Shown: in pieces, positions 1 through 10,561 of the stretch | Layout: each line of letters opens with the position of its first letter | How positions within the stretch are numbered: the first letter of the stretch is position 1 | Assembly (NCBI GenBank): GCA_949987565.1 | Contig: OX465107.1 | Coordinates: 6,400,112 to 6,464,111 of the forward strand | Direction: 5' to 3' | DNA: 64,000 bases | Source: Luidia sarsii | Lineage: Eukaryota; Echinodermata; Asteroidea; Paxillosida; Luidiidae | Notes under the pieces: generated by a model | Database searches by the model: none | What the model saw: only the letters and a program-made list of their open reading frames with translations | Told to the model about the DNA's origin: nothing | Translations under genes and position numbers: made by a program

Positions 1-65
1 TTAGTATTTTCTTCAATATTAAGTTGACGGTGCTAAATTTTGGCCTACAAAATAGCCCTGGGGTT

Positions 66-92
66 CCTCTGTCGAGAGGTAGTAAAACCTCT
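66..92 (+). other. Overlapping alternative hairpins in monomer core
   Basis: Two perfect inverted repeats share one arm. Stem 1 is CCTCT (66-70) with AGAGG (75-79) around a GTCG loop. Stem 2 is AGAGGT (75-80) with ACCTCT (87-92) around an AGTAAA loop. Only one can form at a time. Stem 1 can be lengthened by GGTT (62-65) pairing with AACC (86-89) across a six-base bulge. The element occurs in most of the roughly 270 monomers. Whether it folds in DNA or in a transcript cannot be told from sequence. Confidence 0.7.
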
Positions 93-120
93 CAGTTTGG
101 GGAACATTTCTTTTTATCAA

Positions 121-149
121 GTTTCAGAACAAGGGAACGAACCTCCATG
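121..149 (+). other. Most conserved monomer segment (GAAC-rich core)
   Basis: The segment reads GTTTCAGAACAAGGGAACGA followed by ACCTCCATG. It is kept in nearly every monomer, including the shortened 218-bp ones (for example near 1499-1524) that have lost the adjacent bases. The main alternatives are TTCCAG for TTTCAG, AAGAAAACG for AAGGGAACG, and CCCCC for CCTCC. It contains three GAAC words. Such conserved windows in satellites are sometimes protein-binding sites. No known binding motif is matched convincingly, so function is unassigned. Confidence 0.6.
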
Positions 150-1615
150 TCTCAGGCCGCTGAGTGTGTACAGACACTTGTAAACAACGAGCGGCAAAGA
201 GTGAATAGAGAGAAACCTATGCTTTGCAAGATAGTATTTAATTCTATATTAAGTTGACAATCCTAAATTTTGCCCTGAAGATAGCCCTGGGGTTCTTCTG
301 TCGAGAGGTAGTAAAACCTCTCATTTTTGGGAACATTTCTTTTCATCAAGTTTCAGAACAAGGGAACGAACCTCCATGTCTCAGGCCGCTGCGTGTGTAC
401 AGACACTTGTAAACAACGGACGGCGAAGGGAGACTGCAGTAGATGTTATGATTTGCGCTTAAGTATTTCCTTCAAAATTAAGTTGATGATGCTAAATTTT
501 GGCCTACAAAATAGCTCTGGGGTTCCTCTGTCGAGAGGTAGTCAAACCTCTTAGATTGGGGAACATTTCTATTCATCAAGTTTCAGAACAAGGGAACGAA
601 CCCCCATGTCTCAGGCCGGAGCGTGTGTACAGACACTTGTAAACAACGGTCGGCAAAGAGTGATTTGGGAGCAACCTATGCTTTGTAAGTTAGTATTTCC
701 TTCAATATTAAGTTGACGATGCTAAATTTTGACCTACAAAATAGCCCTGGGGTTCCTCTGTCGAGAGGTAGTAAAACCTCTCAGTTTGGGGAACATTTCT
801 TTTCATCAAGTTTCAGAACAAGGGAACGTACCTCCATGTCTCAGGCCGCTGAGTGTGTACAGACACTTGTAAACAATGAGCGGCAAAGAGTGACTAGAGA
901 GAAACCTATGCTTTGCAAGATAGTATTTAATTCTAAATTAAGTTGACAATGCTAAAATTTGGCCTACTAATAGCCCTGGGGTTCCTCTGTCGAGACGTAC
1001 TAAAATTTCTCATTTTGGGGAACATTTCTATTCATTAAGTTTCAGAACAAGGGAACGAACCTCCATGTCTCAGGCCACTGCGTGTGTACAGACACTTGTA
1101 AACAACGGACGGCGAAGGGAGACTGTAGTAAAAATTATGCTTTGTACTTTAGTATTTCCTTCAATATTAGGTTATCGATGCTAAATTTTGCCCTGAAAAT
1201 AGCCCTGGGGTTCCTCTGTCGAGAGGTAGTAGAACCTCTCAGTTTGGGGAACATTTCTTTTCATCAAGTTTCAGAACAAGGGAACGAACCTCCATGTATG
1301 AGGCCGCTGCGTGTGTACAGACACCAGCAAACAGCGGACGGCAAAGAGTGACTCGAGAGAAACCTATGCTTTGGAAGATAGTATTTCCTTTAATATTAAG
1401 TGGACGATGCTCAAATTTTGCCTACAAATAGCCCCGGGGTTCCTCTTTCAAGAAGTAGTAAAGCTTCTCATTTTTGGGAATATTTCTATTCATTAGGTTT
1501 CAGAACAAGGGAACGAACCTCCATGCTGCGTGTGAACAGACACTTGTCAACAACGGAGGCGAAGGTTGATTGGAGAGAAAGTTATGCTTTGAACGTTAGT
1601 ATTTTGATCAACATT

Positions 1616-2039
1616 AATTGGAAGATGTTAACATTTTGCCTACAAATAGCCCAGGGGTTTCTTCGTCGAAACATTGATTTTCAAAGGTTGTATAGTAATC
1701 CTCTCAGATCTGTTCAGTACAAAGACACACAAGGACAAGAGTATAATTGTTCTTAAAGATCACCGTCCGTCTCTATTCAATGCAACGGGTCTCGCTGGAT
1801 ATTAAAAGGTTGGGTGGTCATCCTCTCAGACCTGTTCGTCCAAAGATACGCAAGGATATGCATGACAGCGTCGGGTGAATATGGGGCGAGTTGTTCAGGT
1901 TTTCACTTGTATAGCTATTTGCGTGGTAGAGTGGTACGAATAAGGGGCGAGGTATTTAGGTTTACTTTTGCGTAGGTCTTAGTGAAGTAACGTTGGACAG
2001 GTAGCGGCAATACTTGGCCTTTACTGCAACCAAATTATT
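1616..2039 (+). repeat. Long 424-bp landmark unit, copy 1
   Basis: The AAGTTGAC spacing jumps to 424 bp here. The first ~55 bp (AATTGGAAGATG..CAGGGG) are recognisably monomer. The rest up to about 2020 does not align clearly, and the last ~25 bp look monomer-like again. It follows a 218-bp monomer (1398-1615) that lacks ~11 bp at the TCTCAGGCCG position. The unique part has internal direct repeats: 1683 and 1805 (122 bp apart) and 1877 and 1938 (61 bp apart). No open frame of note, terminal repeats or target-site duplication is visible. It sits in a 1558-bp cassette of divergent monomers (940-2497). Confidence 0.9.
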
Positions 2040-2726
2040 AAGTTGACCATGCTAAATTTTTGCCTACAAATAGCCCCGGGGTTCCTCTATCGAGAGGTAG
2101 TAGAACCTCTCAGATTTGGGAACATTTTCTATTTATTAGGTTTCAGAACAAGGGAACGAACCTCCATGCCTCAGGCTGCTGCGTGTGTACAGACACCAGC
2201 AAACAGCGGACGGCAAATAGTAACTAGAGAGAAAGCTATGCTTTGCAAGATAGTATTTAATTTTAAAATAAGTTGACAATGCTAAAATTTGGCCTACAAA
2301 GCGCTCCGGGGTTCCTCTGTCGAGAAGTACTACAATTTTTCATTTAGGGGAACATTTCTATCATTAAGTTTCAGAACAAGGGAACGAACCTCCATGTATC
2401 AGGCTGCTGAGTGTGTACAGACACTTGTAAACAACGAGCGGCAAAGAGTGACTAGAGAGAAACCTATGCTTTGCAAGATAGTATTTAATTCTATATTAAG
2501 TTGACAATGCTAAAATTTGGCCTACAAATAGCCCTGGGGTTCCTCTGTCGAGAGGTATTAAAACCTCTTAGATTGGGGAACATTTCTATTCATCAAGTTC
2601 CAGAACAAGGGAACGAACCCCCATGTCTCAGGCCGCTGCGTGTGTACAGACACCTGTTAACAACGGACGGCGAAGGGAGACTGTAGTAGAAGTTATGCTT
2701 TGTACTTTAGTATTTCCTTCAATATT

Positions 2727-3876
2727 AAGTTGACGATGCTAAATTTTGCCCTACAAAATAGCCCTGGGGTTCCTCTGTCGAGAGGTAGTAAAACCTCTGA
2801 GATTGTGGAACATTTCTATTCATCAAGTTTCAGAACAAGAAAACGAACCCCCATGTCTCAGGCCGCTGAGTGTGTACAGACACTTGTAAACAACGGTCGG
2901 CAAAGAGTGACTGGGGAGCAACCTATGCTTTGCAAGTTAGTATTTCCATCAATATTAAGTTGACGATGCTAAAATTTGTCCTACAAAATAGCCCTGGGGT
3001 TCCTCTGTCGAGAGGTAGTAAAACCTCTAAGATTGGGGAACATTTCTATTCATCAAGTTCCAGAACAAGGGAACGAACCCCCATGTCTCAGGCCGCTGCG
3101 TGTGTACAGACACCTGTAAACAACGGACGGCGAAGGGAGACTGTAGTAGAAGTTATGCTTTGTACTTTAGTATTTCCTTCAATATTAAGTTGACGATGCT
3201 AAATTTTGGCCTACAAAATAGCCCTGGGGTTCCTCTGTCGAGAGGTAGTAAAACCTCTGAGATTGGGGAACATTTTTATTCATCAAGTTCCAGAACAAGG
3301 GAACGAACCCCCATGTCTCAGGCCGCTGAGTGTGTACAGACACTTGTAAACAACGGTCGGCAAAGAGTGACTGGGGAGCAACCTATGCTTTGCAAGTTAG
3401 TATTTCCATCAATATTAAGTTGACGATGCTACAATTTGTCCTACAAAATAGCCCTGGGGTTCCTCTGTCGAGAGGTAGTAAAACCTCTAAGATTGGGGAA
3501 CATTTCTATTCATCAAGTTCCAGAACAAGGGAACGAACCCCCATGTCTCAGGCCGCTGCGTGTGTACAGACACCTGTAAACAACGGACGGCGAAGGGAGA
3601 CTGTAGTAGAAGTTATGCTTTGTACTTTAGTATTTCCTTCAATATTAAGTTGACGATGCTAAATTTTGGCCTACAAAATAGCCCTGGGGTTCCTCTGTCG
3701 AGAGGTAGTAAAACCTCTAAGATTGGGGAACATTTCTATTCATCAAGTTCCAGAACAAGGGAACGAACCCCCATTTCTCAGGCCGCTGCGTGTGTACAGA
3801 CACTTGTAAACAACGGACGGCGAAGGGAGACTCGAGTAGATGTTATGATTTGCGCTTTAGTATTTCCTTCAATATT
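2727..3876 (+). repeat. 460-bp dimer run
   Basis: Two monomer types alternate: one with 3' haplotype GACTGGGGAGCAACC, the other with GGAGACTGTAGTAGAAG. The sequence therefore repeats at 460 bp (2957-3416 and 3417-3876 are almost identical). The run recurs at 7729-8878, 10942-12091, 14155-15304 and 19845-20994 as part of the larger blocks. A shorter version starts at 57289. Confidence 0.85.
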
Positions 3877-5002
3877 AAGTTGACGATGCTAAATTTCGCC
3901 CTGAAAATAGCCCTGGGGTTCCTCTGTCGAGAGGTAGTAAAACCTCTCAGTTTGGGGAACATTTCTTTTCATCAAGTTTCAGAACAAGGGAACGAACCTC
4001 CATGTCTCAGGCCGCTGCGTGTGTACAGACACTTGTAAACAACGGACGGCGAAGGGAGACTGGAGTAGATGTTATGATTTGCGCTTAAGTATTTCCTTCA
4101 ATATTAAGTTGACGATGCTAAATTTGCCCTGAAAATAGCCCTGGGGTTCCTCTGTCGAGAGGTAGTAAAACCTCTAAGATTGGGGAACATTTCTATTCAT
4201 CAAGTTCCAGAACAAGGGAACGAACCCCCATGTCTCAGGCCGCTGCGTGTGTACAGACACCTGTAAACAACGGACGGCGAAGGGAGACTGTAGTAGAAGT
4301 TATGCTTTGTACTTTAGTATTTCCTTCAATATTAAGTTGACGATGCTAAATTTTGGCCTACAAAATAGCCCTGGGGTTCCTCTGTCGAGAGGTAGTAAAA
4401 CCTCTGAGATTGGGGAACATTTCTATTCATCAAGTTTCAGAACAAGAAAACGAACCCCCATGTCACAGGCCGCTGAGTGTGTACAGACACTTGTAAACAA
4501 CGGTCGGCAAAGAGTGACTTGGGAGCAACCTATGCTTTGCAAGTTAGTATTTCCATCAATATTAAGTTGACGATGCTACAATTTGTCCAACAAAATAGCC
4601 CTTGGGTTCCTCTGTCGAGAGGTAGTAAAACCTCTAAGATTGGGGAACATTTCTATTCATCAAGTTCCAGAACAAGGAAACGAACCCCCATGTCTCAGGC
4701 CGCTGCGTTTGTACAGAAACCTGTCAACAACGGACGGCGAAGGGAGACTGTAGTAGAAGTTAAGCTTTGTAATTTAGTATTTCCTTCAATATTAAGTTGA
4801 CGATGCTAAATTTTGCCCTGAAAATAGCCCTTGGGTTCCTCTGTCAAAAGGTAGTAAAACTTCTCAGTTTGGGGAACATTTCTTTTCATCAAGTTTCAGA
4901 ACAAGGGAACGAACCTCCATGTCTCAGGCCGCTGCGTGTGTACAGACACTTGCAAACAACGGACGGCGAAGGGAGACTGTAGTAGAAGTTATGCTTTGTA
5001 CT

Positions 5003-8000
5003 TTAGTATTTTCTTCAATATTAAGTTGACGGTGCTAAATTTTGGCCTACAAAATAGCCCTGGGGTTCCTCTGTCGAGAGGTAGTAAAACCTCTCAGTTT
5101 GGGGAACATTTCTTTTTATCAAGTTTCAGAACAAGGGAACGAACCTCCATGTCTCAGGCCGCTGAGTGTGTACAGACACTTGTAAACAACGAGCGGCAAA
5201 GAGTGAATAGAGAGAAACCTATGCTTTGCAAGATAGTATTTAATTCTATATTAAGTTGACAATCCTAAATTTTGCCCTGAAGATAGCCCTGGGGTTCTTC
5301 TGTCGAGAGGTAGTAAAACCTCTCATTTTTGGGAACATTTCTTTTCATCAAGTTTCAGAACAAGGGAACGAACCTCCATGTCTCAGGCCGCTGCGTGTGT
5401 ACAGACACTTGTAAACAACGGACGGCGAAGGGAGACTGCAGTAGATGTTATGATTTGCGCTTAAGTATTTCCTTCAAAATTAAGTTGATGATGCTAAATT
5501 TTGGCCTACAAAATAGCTCTGGGGTTCCTCTGTCGAGAGGTAGTCAAACCTCTTAGATTGGGGAACATTTCTATTCATCAAGTTTCAGAACAAGGGAACG
5601 AACCCCCATGTCTCAGGCCGGAGCGTGTGTACAGACACTTGTAAACAACGGTCGGCAAAGAGTGATTTGGGAGCAACCTATGCTTTGTAAGTTAGTATTT
5701 CCTTCAATATTAAGTTGACGATGCTAAATTTTGACCTACAAAATAGCCCTGGGGTTCCTCTGTCGAGAGGTAGTAAAACCTCTCAGTTTGGGGAACATTT
5801 CTTTTCATCAAGTTTCAGAACAAGGGAACGTACCTCCATGTCTCAGGCCGCTGAGTGTGTACAGACACTTGTAAACAATGAGCGGCAAAGAGTGACTAGA
5901 GAGAAACCTATGCTTTGCAAGATAGTATTTAATTCTAAATTAAGTTGACAATGCTAAAATTTGGCCTACTAATAGCCCTGGGGTTCCTCTGTCGAGACGT
6001 ACTAAAATTTCTCATTTTGGGGAACATTTCTATTCATTAAGTTTCAGAACAAGGGAACGAACCTCCATGTCTCAGGCCACTGCGTGTGTACAGACACTTG
6101 TAAACAACGGACGGCGAAGGGAGACTGTAGTAAAAATTATGCTTTGTACTTTAGTATTTCCTTCAATATTAGGTTATCGATGCTAAATTTTGCCCTGAAA
6201 ATAGCCCTGGGGTTCCTCTGTCGAGAGGTAGTAGAACCTCTCAGTTTGGGGAACATTTCTTTTCATCAAGTTTCAGAACAAGGGAACGAACCTCCATGTA
6301 TGAGGCCGCTGCGTGTGTACAGACACCAGCAAACAGCGGACGGCAAAGAGTGACTCGAGAGAAACCTATGCTTTGGAAGATAGTATTTCCTTTAATATTA
6401 AGTGGACGATGCTCAAATTTTGCCTACAAATAGCCCCGGGGTTCCTCTTTCAAGAAGTAGTAAAGCTTCTCATTTTTGGGAATATTTCTATTCATTAGGT
6501 TTCAGAACAAGGGAACGAACCTCCATGCTGCGTGTGAACAGACACTTGTCAACAACGGAGGCGAAGGTTGATTGGAGAGAAAGTTATGCTTTGAACGTTA
6601 GTATTTTGATCAACATTAATTGGAAGATGTTAACATTTTGCCTACAAATAGCCCAGGGGTTTCTTCGTCGAAACATTGATTTTCAAAGGTTGTATAGTAA
6701 TCCTCTCAGATCTGTTCAGTACAAAGACACACAAGGACAAGAGTATAATTGTTCTTAAAGATCACCGTCCGTCTCTATTCAATGCAACGGGTCTCGCTGG
6801 ATATTAAAAGGTTGGGTGGTCATCCTCTCAGACCTGTTCGTCCAAAGATACGCAAGGATATGCATGACAGCGTCGGGTGAATATGGGGCGAGTTGTTCAG
6901 GTTTTCACTTGTATAGCTATTTGCGTGGTAGAGTGGTACGAATAAGGGGCGAGGTATTTAGGTTTACTTTTGCGTAGGTCTTAGTGAAGTAACGTTGGAC
7001 AGGTAGCGGCAATACTTGGCCTTTACTGCAACCAAATTATTAAGTTGACCATGCTAAATTTTTGCCTACAAATAGCCCCGGGGTTCCTCTATCGAGAGGT
7101 AGTAGAACCTCTCAGATTTGGGAACATTTTCTATTTATTAGGTTTCAGAACAAGGGAACGAACCTCCATGCCTCAGGCTGCTGCGTGTGTACAGACACCA
7201 GCAAACAGCGGACGGCAAATAGTAACTAGAGAGAAAGCTATGCTTTGCAAGATAGTATTTAATTTTAAAATAAGTTGACAATGCTAAAATTTGGCCTACA
7301 AAGCGCTCCGGGGTTCCTCTGTCGAGAAGTACTACAATTTTTCATTTAGGGGAACATTTCTATCATTAAGTTTCAGAACAAGGGAACGAACCTCCATGTA
7401 TCAGGCTGCTGAGTGTGTACAGACACTTGTAAACAACGAGCGGCAAAGAGTGACTAGAGAGAAACCTATGCTTTGCAAGATAGTATTTAATTCTATATTA
7501 AGTTGACAATGCTAAAATTTGGCCTACAAATAGCCCTGGGGTTCCTCTGTCGAGAGGTATTAAAACCTCTTAGATTGGGGAACATTTCTATTCATCAAGT
7601 TCCAGAACAAGGGAACGAACCCCCATGTCTCAGGCCGCTGCGTGTGTACAGACACCTGTTAACAACGGACGGCGAAGGGAGACTGTAGTAGAAGTTATGC
7701 TTTGTACTTTAGTATTTCCTTCAATATTAAGTTGACGATGCTAAATTTTGCCCTACAAAATAGCCCTGGGGTTCCTCTGTCGAGAGGTAGTAAAACCTCT
7801 GAGATTGTGGAACATTTCTATTCATCAAGTTTCAGAACAAGAAAACGAACCCCCATGTCTCAGGCCGCTGAGTGTGTACAGACACTTGTAAACAACGGTC
7901 GGCAAAGAGTGACTGGGGAGCAACCTATGCTTTGCAAGTTAGTATTTCCATCAATATTAAGTTGACGATGCTACAATTTGTCCTACAAAATAGCCCTGGG

Positions 8001-9087
8001 GTTCCTCTGTCGAGAGGTAGTAAAACCTCTAAGATTGGGGAACATTTCTATTCATCAAGTTCCAGAACAAGGGAACGAACCCCCATGTCTCAGGCCGCTG
8101 CGTGTGTACAGACACCTGTAAACAACGGACGGCGAAGGGAGACTGTAGTAGAAGTTATGCTTTGTACTTTAGTATTTCCTTCAATATTAAGTTGACGATG
8201 CTAAATTTTGGCCTACAAAATAGCCCTGGGGTTCCTCTGTCGAGAGGTAGTAAAACCTCTGAGATTGGGGAACATTTTTATTCATCAAGTTCCAGAACAA
8301 GGGAACGAACCCCCATGTCTCAGGCCGCTGAGTGTGTACAGACACTTGTAAACAACGGTCGGCAAAGAGTGACTGGGGAGCAACCTATGCTTTGCAAGTT
8401 AGTATTTCCATCAATATTAAGTTGACGATGCTACAATTTGTCCTACAAAATAGCCCTGGGGTTCCTCTGTCGAGAGGTAGTAAAACCTCTAAGATTGGGG
8501 AACATTTCTATTCATCAAGTTCCAGAACAAGGGAACGAACCCCCATGTCTCAGGCCGCTGCGTGTGTACAGACACCTGTAAACAACGGACGGCGAAGGGA
8601 GACTGTAGTAGAAGTTATGCTTTGTACTTTAGTATTTCCTTCAATATTAAGTTGACGATGCTAAATTTTGGCCTACAAAATAGCCCTGGGGTTCCTCTGT
8701 CGAGAGGTAGTAAAACCTCTAAGATTGGGGAACATTTCTATTCATCAAGTTCCAGAACAAGGGAACGAACCCCCATTTCTCAGGCCGCTGCGTGTGTACA
8801 GACACTTGTAAACAACGGACGGCGAAGGGAGACTCGAGTAGATGTTATGATTTGCGCTTTAGTATTTCCTTCAATATTAAGTTGACGATGCTAAATTTTG
8901 CCCTGAAAATAGCCCTGGGGTTCCTCTGTCGAGAGGTAGTAAAACCTCTCAGTTTGGGGAACATTTCTTTTCATCAAGTTTCAGAACAAGGGAACGAACC
9001 TCCATGTCTCAGGCCGCTGCGTGTGTACAGACACTTGTAAACAACGGACGGCGAAGGGAGACTGGAGTAGATGTTATGATTTGCGCT
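5003..9087 (+). repeat. 5002-bp higher-order block, copy B
   Basis: Tandem partner of 1-4085. It contains landmark copy 2. Its right half, from 7349, also forms the first part of the first 3213-bp unit, so the two amplifications overlap in phase. Confidence 0.9.
6618..7041 (+). repeat. Long 424-bp landmark unit, copy 2
   Basis: This is the counterpart of the 1616 copy at an offset of 5002 bp, and I saw no difference between them. It is preceded by the 218-bp monomer at 6400-6617 and lies in the cassette 5942-7499. It shares with copies 1, 3 and 7 the form TGCTTTGAACG just upstream, and with copies 1 and 3 the five-T run after ACCATGCTAAA. Confidence 0.9.
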
Positions 9088-10561
9088 TTAGTATTTCCTT
9101 CAAAATTAAGTTGATGATGCTAAATTTTGGCCTACAAAATAGCCCGGGGGTTCCTCTGTCGAGAGATAGTAAAACCTCTGAGATTGGGGAACATTTCTAT
9201 TCATCAAGTTTCAGAACAAGAAAACGAACCCCCATGTCTCAGGCCGCTGAGTGTGTACAGACACTTGTAAACAACGGTCGGCAAAGAGTGACTGGGGAGC
9301 AACCTATGCTTTGCAAGTTAGTATTTCCACCAATATTAAGTTGACGATGCTACAATTTGTCCTACAAAATAGCCCTGGCGTTCCTCTGTCGAGAGGTAGT
9401 AAAACCTCTCAGATTGGGGAACATTTCTATTCATCAAGTTCCAGAACAAGGGAACGAACCCCCATGTCTCAGGCCGCTGCGTGTGTACAGACACCTGTAA
9501 ACAACGGACGGCGAAAGGAAACTGTAGTAGAAGTTATGCTTTGTACTTTAGTATTTCCTTCAATATTAAGTTGACGATGCTAAATTTTGGCCTACAAAAT
9601 AGCCCTGGGGTTCCTCTGTCGAGAGGTAGTAAAACCTCTGAGATTGGGGAACATTTCTATTCATGAAGTTTCAGAACAAGAAAACGAACCCCCATGTCTC
9701 AGGCCACTGAGTGTGTACAGACACTTGAAAACAACGGTCGGCAAAGAGTGACTTCGGAGCAACCTATGCTTTGCAAGTTAGTATTTCCATCAATATTAAG
9801 TTGACGATGCTACAATTTGACCTACAAAATAGCCCTGGGGTTCCTCTGTCGAGATAGTAAAACCTCTGAGATTGGGGAATATTTCTATTCATCAAGTTTC
9901 AGAACAAGGGAACGAACCTCCATGTCTCAGGCCGCTGCGTGTGTACAGACACTTGTAAACAACGGTCGGCAAAGAGTGACTTGGGAGCAACCTATGCTTT
10001 GCAAGATAGTATATAATTCTATATTAAGTTGACAATCCTAAATTTTGGCCTGAAAATAGCCCTGGGGTTCCTCTGTCGAGAGGTAGTAAAACCTCTAAGA
10101 TTGGGGAACATTTCTATTCATCAAGTTCCAGAACAAGGGAACGAACCCCCATTTCTCAGGCCGCTGCGTGTGTACAGACACTTGTAAACAACGGACGGCG
10201 AAGGGAGACTGGAGTAGATGTTATGATTTGCGCTTTAGTATTTCCTTCAATATTAAGTTGACGATGCTAAATTTTGCCCTGAAAATAGCCCTGGGGTTCC
10301 TCTGTCGAGAGGTAGTAAAACCTCTAAGATTGGGGAACATTTCTATTCATCAAGTTCCAGAACAAGGGAACGAACCCCCATGTCTCAGGCCGCTGCGTGT
10401 GTACAGACACCTGTAAACAACGGACGGCGAAGGGAGACTGTAGTAGAAGTTATGCTTTGTACTTTAGTATTTCCTTCAATATTAAGTTGACGATGCTAAA
10501 TTTTGGCCTACAAAATAGCCCTGGGGTTCCTCTGTCGAGAGGTAGTAAAACCTCTGAAATT
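7349..10561 (+). repeat. 3213-bp higher-order unit, copy 1
   Basis: About 14 monomers. The start is set by the joint GGGGAACATTTCTATCATT, which recurs 3213 bp on at 10562 and again at 13775. It differs from copies 2 and 3 by CTATTCATC near 7592 (against CTTTTCATC) and GACTGGGGAG near 7913 (against GACTTGGGAG). It shares GCGAAAGGAAACTG near 9513 with copy 2. Confidence 0.9.

Larger units (their letters stand above)
21..250 (+). repeat. Representative 230-bp satellite monomer
   Basis: This monomer illustrates the shared plan, in window positions. AAGTTGAC opens it at 21. A T/A-rich segment ending in AAAATAGCCC runs to about 58. A GC-rich block with two overlapping inverted repeats lies at 66-92. 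GGGGAACATTT starts at 99. The conserved segment occupies 121-149. The CAGGCCGCTG..GTGTGTACAGACAC block follows, and the variable 3' third runs from about 187 to 250. Across the window the 3' third comes in at least five recurring haplotypes. They are recognisable by GGAGACTGTAGTAGAAG, GACTGGGGAGCAACC (or GACTTGGGAGC), GACTAGAGAGAAACC, GGAGACTGGAGTAGATG and GACTCGAGAGAAACC. Length varies mainly by 1-2 bp indels, for example AGTAAACC for AGTAAAACC, or CGAGATAG for CGAGAGGTAG. Confidence 0.95.
1..4085 (+). repeat. 5002-bp higher-order block, copy A (left-truncated)
   Basis: Every position here matches the position 5002 bp downstream with almost no change. The differences I noticed are GCTAAAATTTGTCC against GCTACAATTTGTCC (about 2967 and 7969) and AAATTTCGCC against AAATTTTGCC (about 3896 and 8898). 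The match ends near 4085-4110, where a different monomer type follows in each copy. The left end is cut by the window edge. Confidence 0.9.

Noticed and set aside
121..149. Pol III B-box-like GGTTCGTTCCC on the minus strand (tRNA/SINE origin)
   Set aside because: It misses the invariant A of the B-box, becomes GGTTCGTTTTC in many monomers, and no A-box was found at suitable distance. A SINE or tRNA origin is not supported.
683..710. Splice-donor-like TTGTAAGTTAG followed by a pyrimidine tract TTTCCTTC
   Set aside because: It occurs only in one 3' haplotype, by a single-base difference from GCAAGTTAG. No exon structure surrounds it.
1659..1680. CENP-B box (TTCG....A..CGGG) in the long unit at CTTCGTCGAAACATTG
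   Set aside because: Only the TTCG and central A fit. The essential CGGG is ATTG. Ordinary monomers do not match either.
1400..1756. 118-residue open frame crossing the landmark monomers, repeated at several landmark copies
   Set aside because: It spans a deleted monomer and the non-monomer segment, uses an arbitrary start, has no recognisable domain, and is cut short in copy 8 by the GGATAAG change. It is treated as chance, not a gene.
1670..2020. Transposon insertion as the source of the long unit
   Set aside because: No terminal inverted or long terminal repeats, target-site duplication, poly(A) tail or transposase-like frame is visible. All eight copies share the same flanks or a derivative of them.
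3100..3423. Recurrent ~107-residue open frames starting at GTGTGTACAGACAC
   Set aside because: They are the same satellite stretch read across one and a half monomers and overlap each other every 230 bp. They start at GTG, and their frame is not preserved by monomer length or indels. They are not coding sequences.
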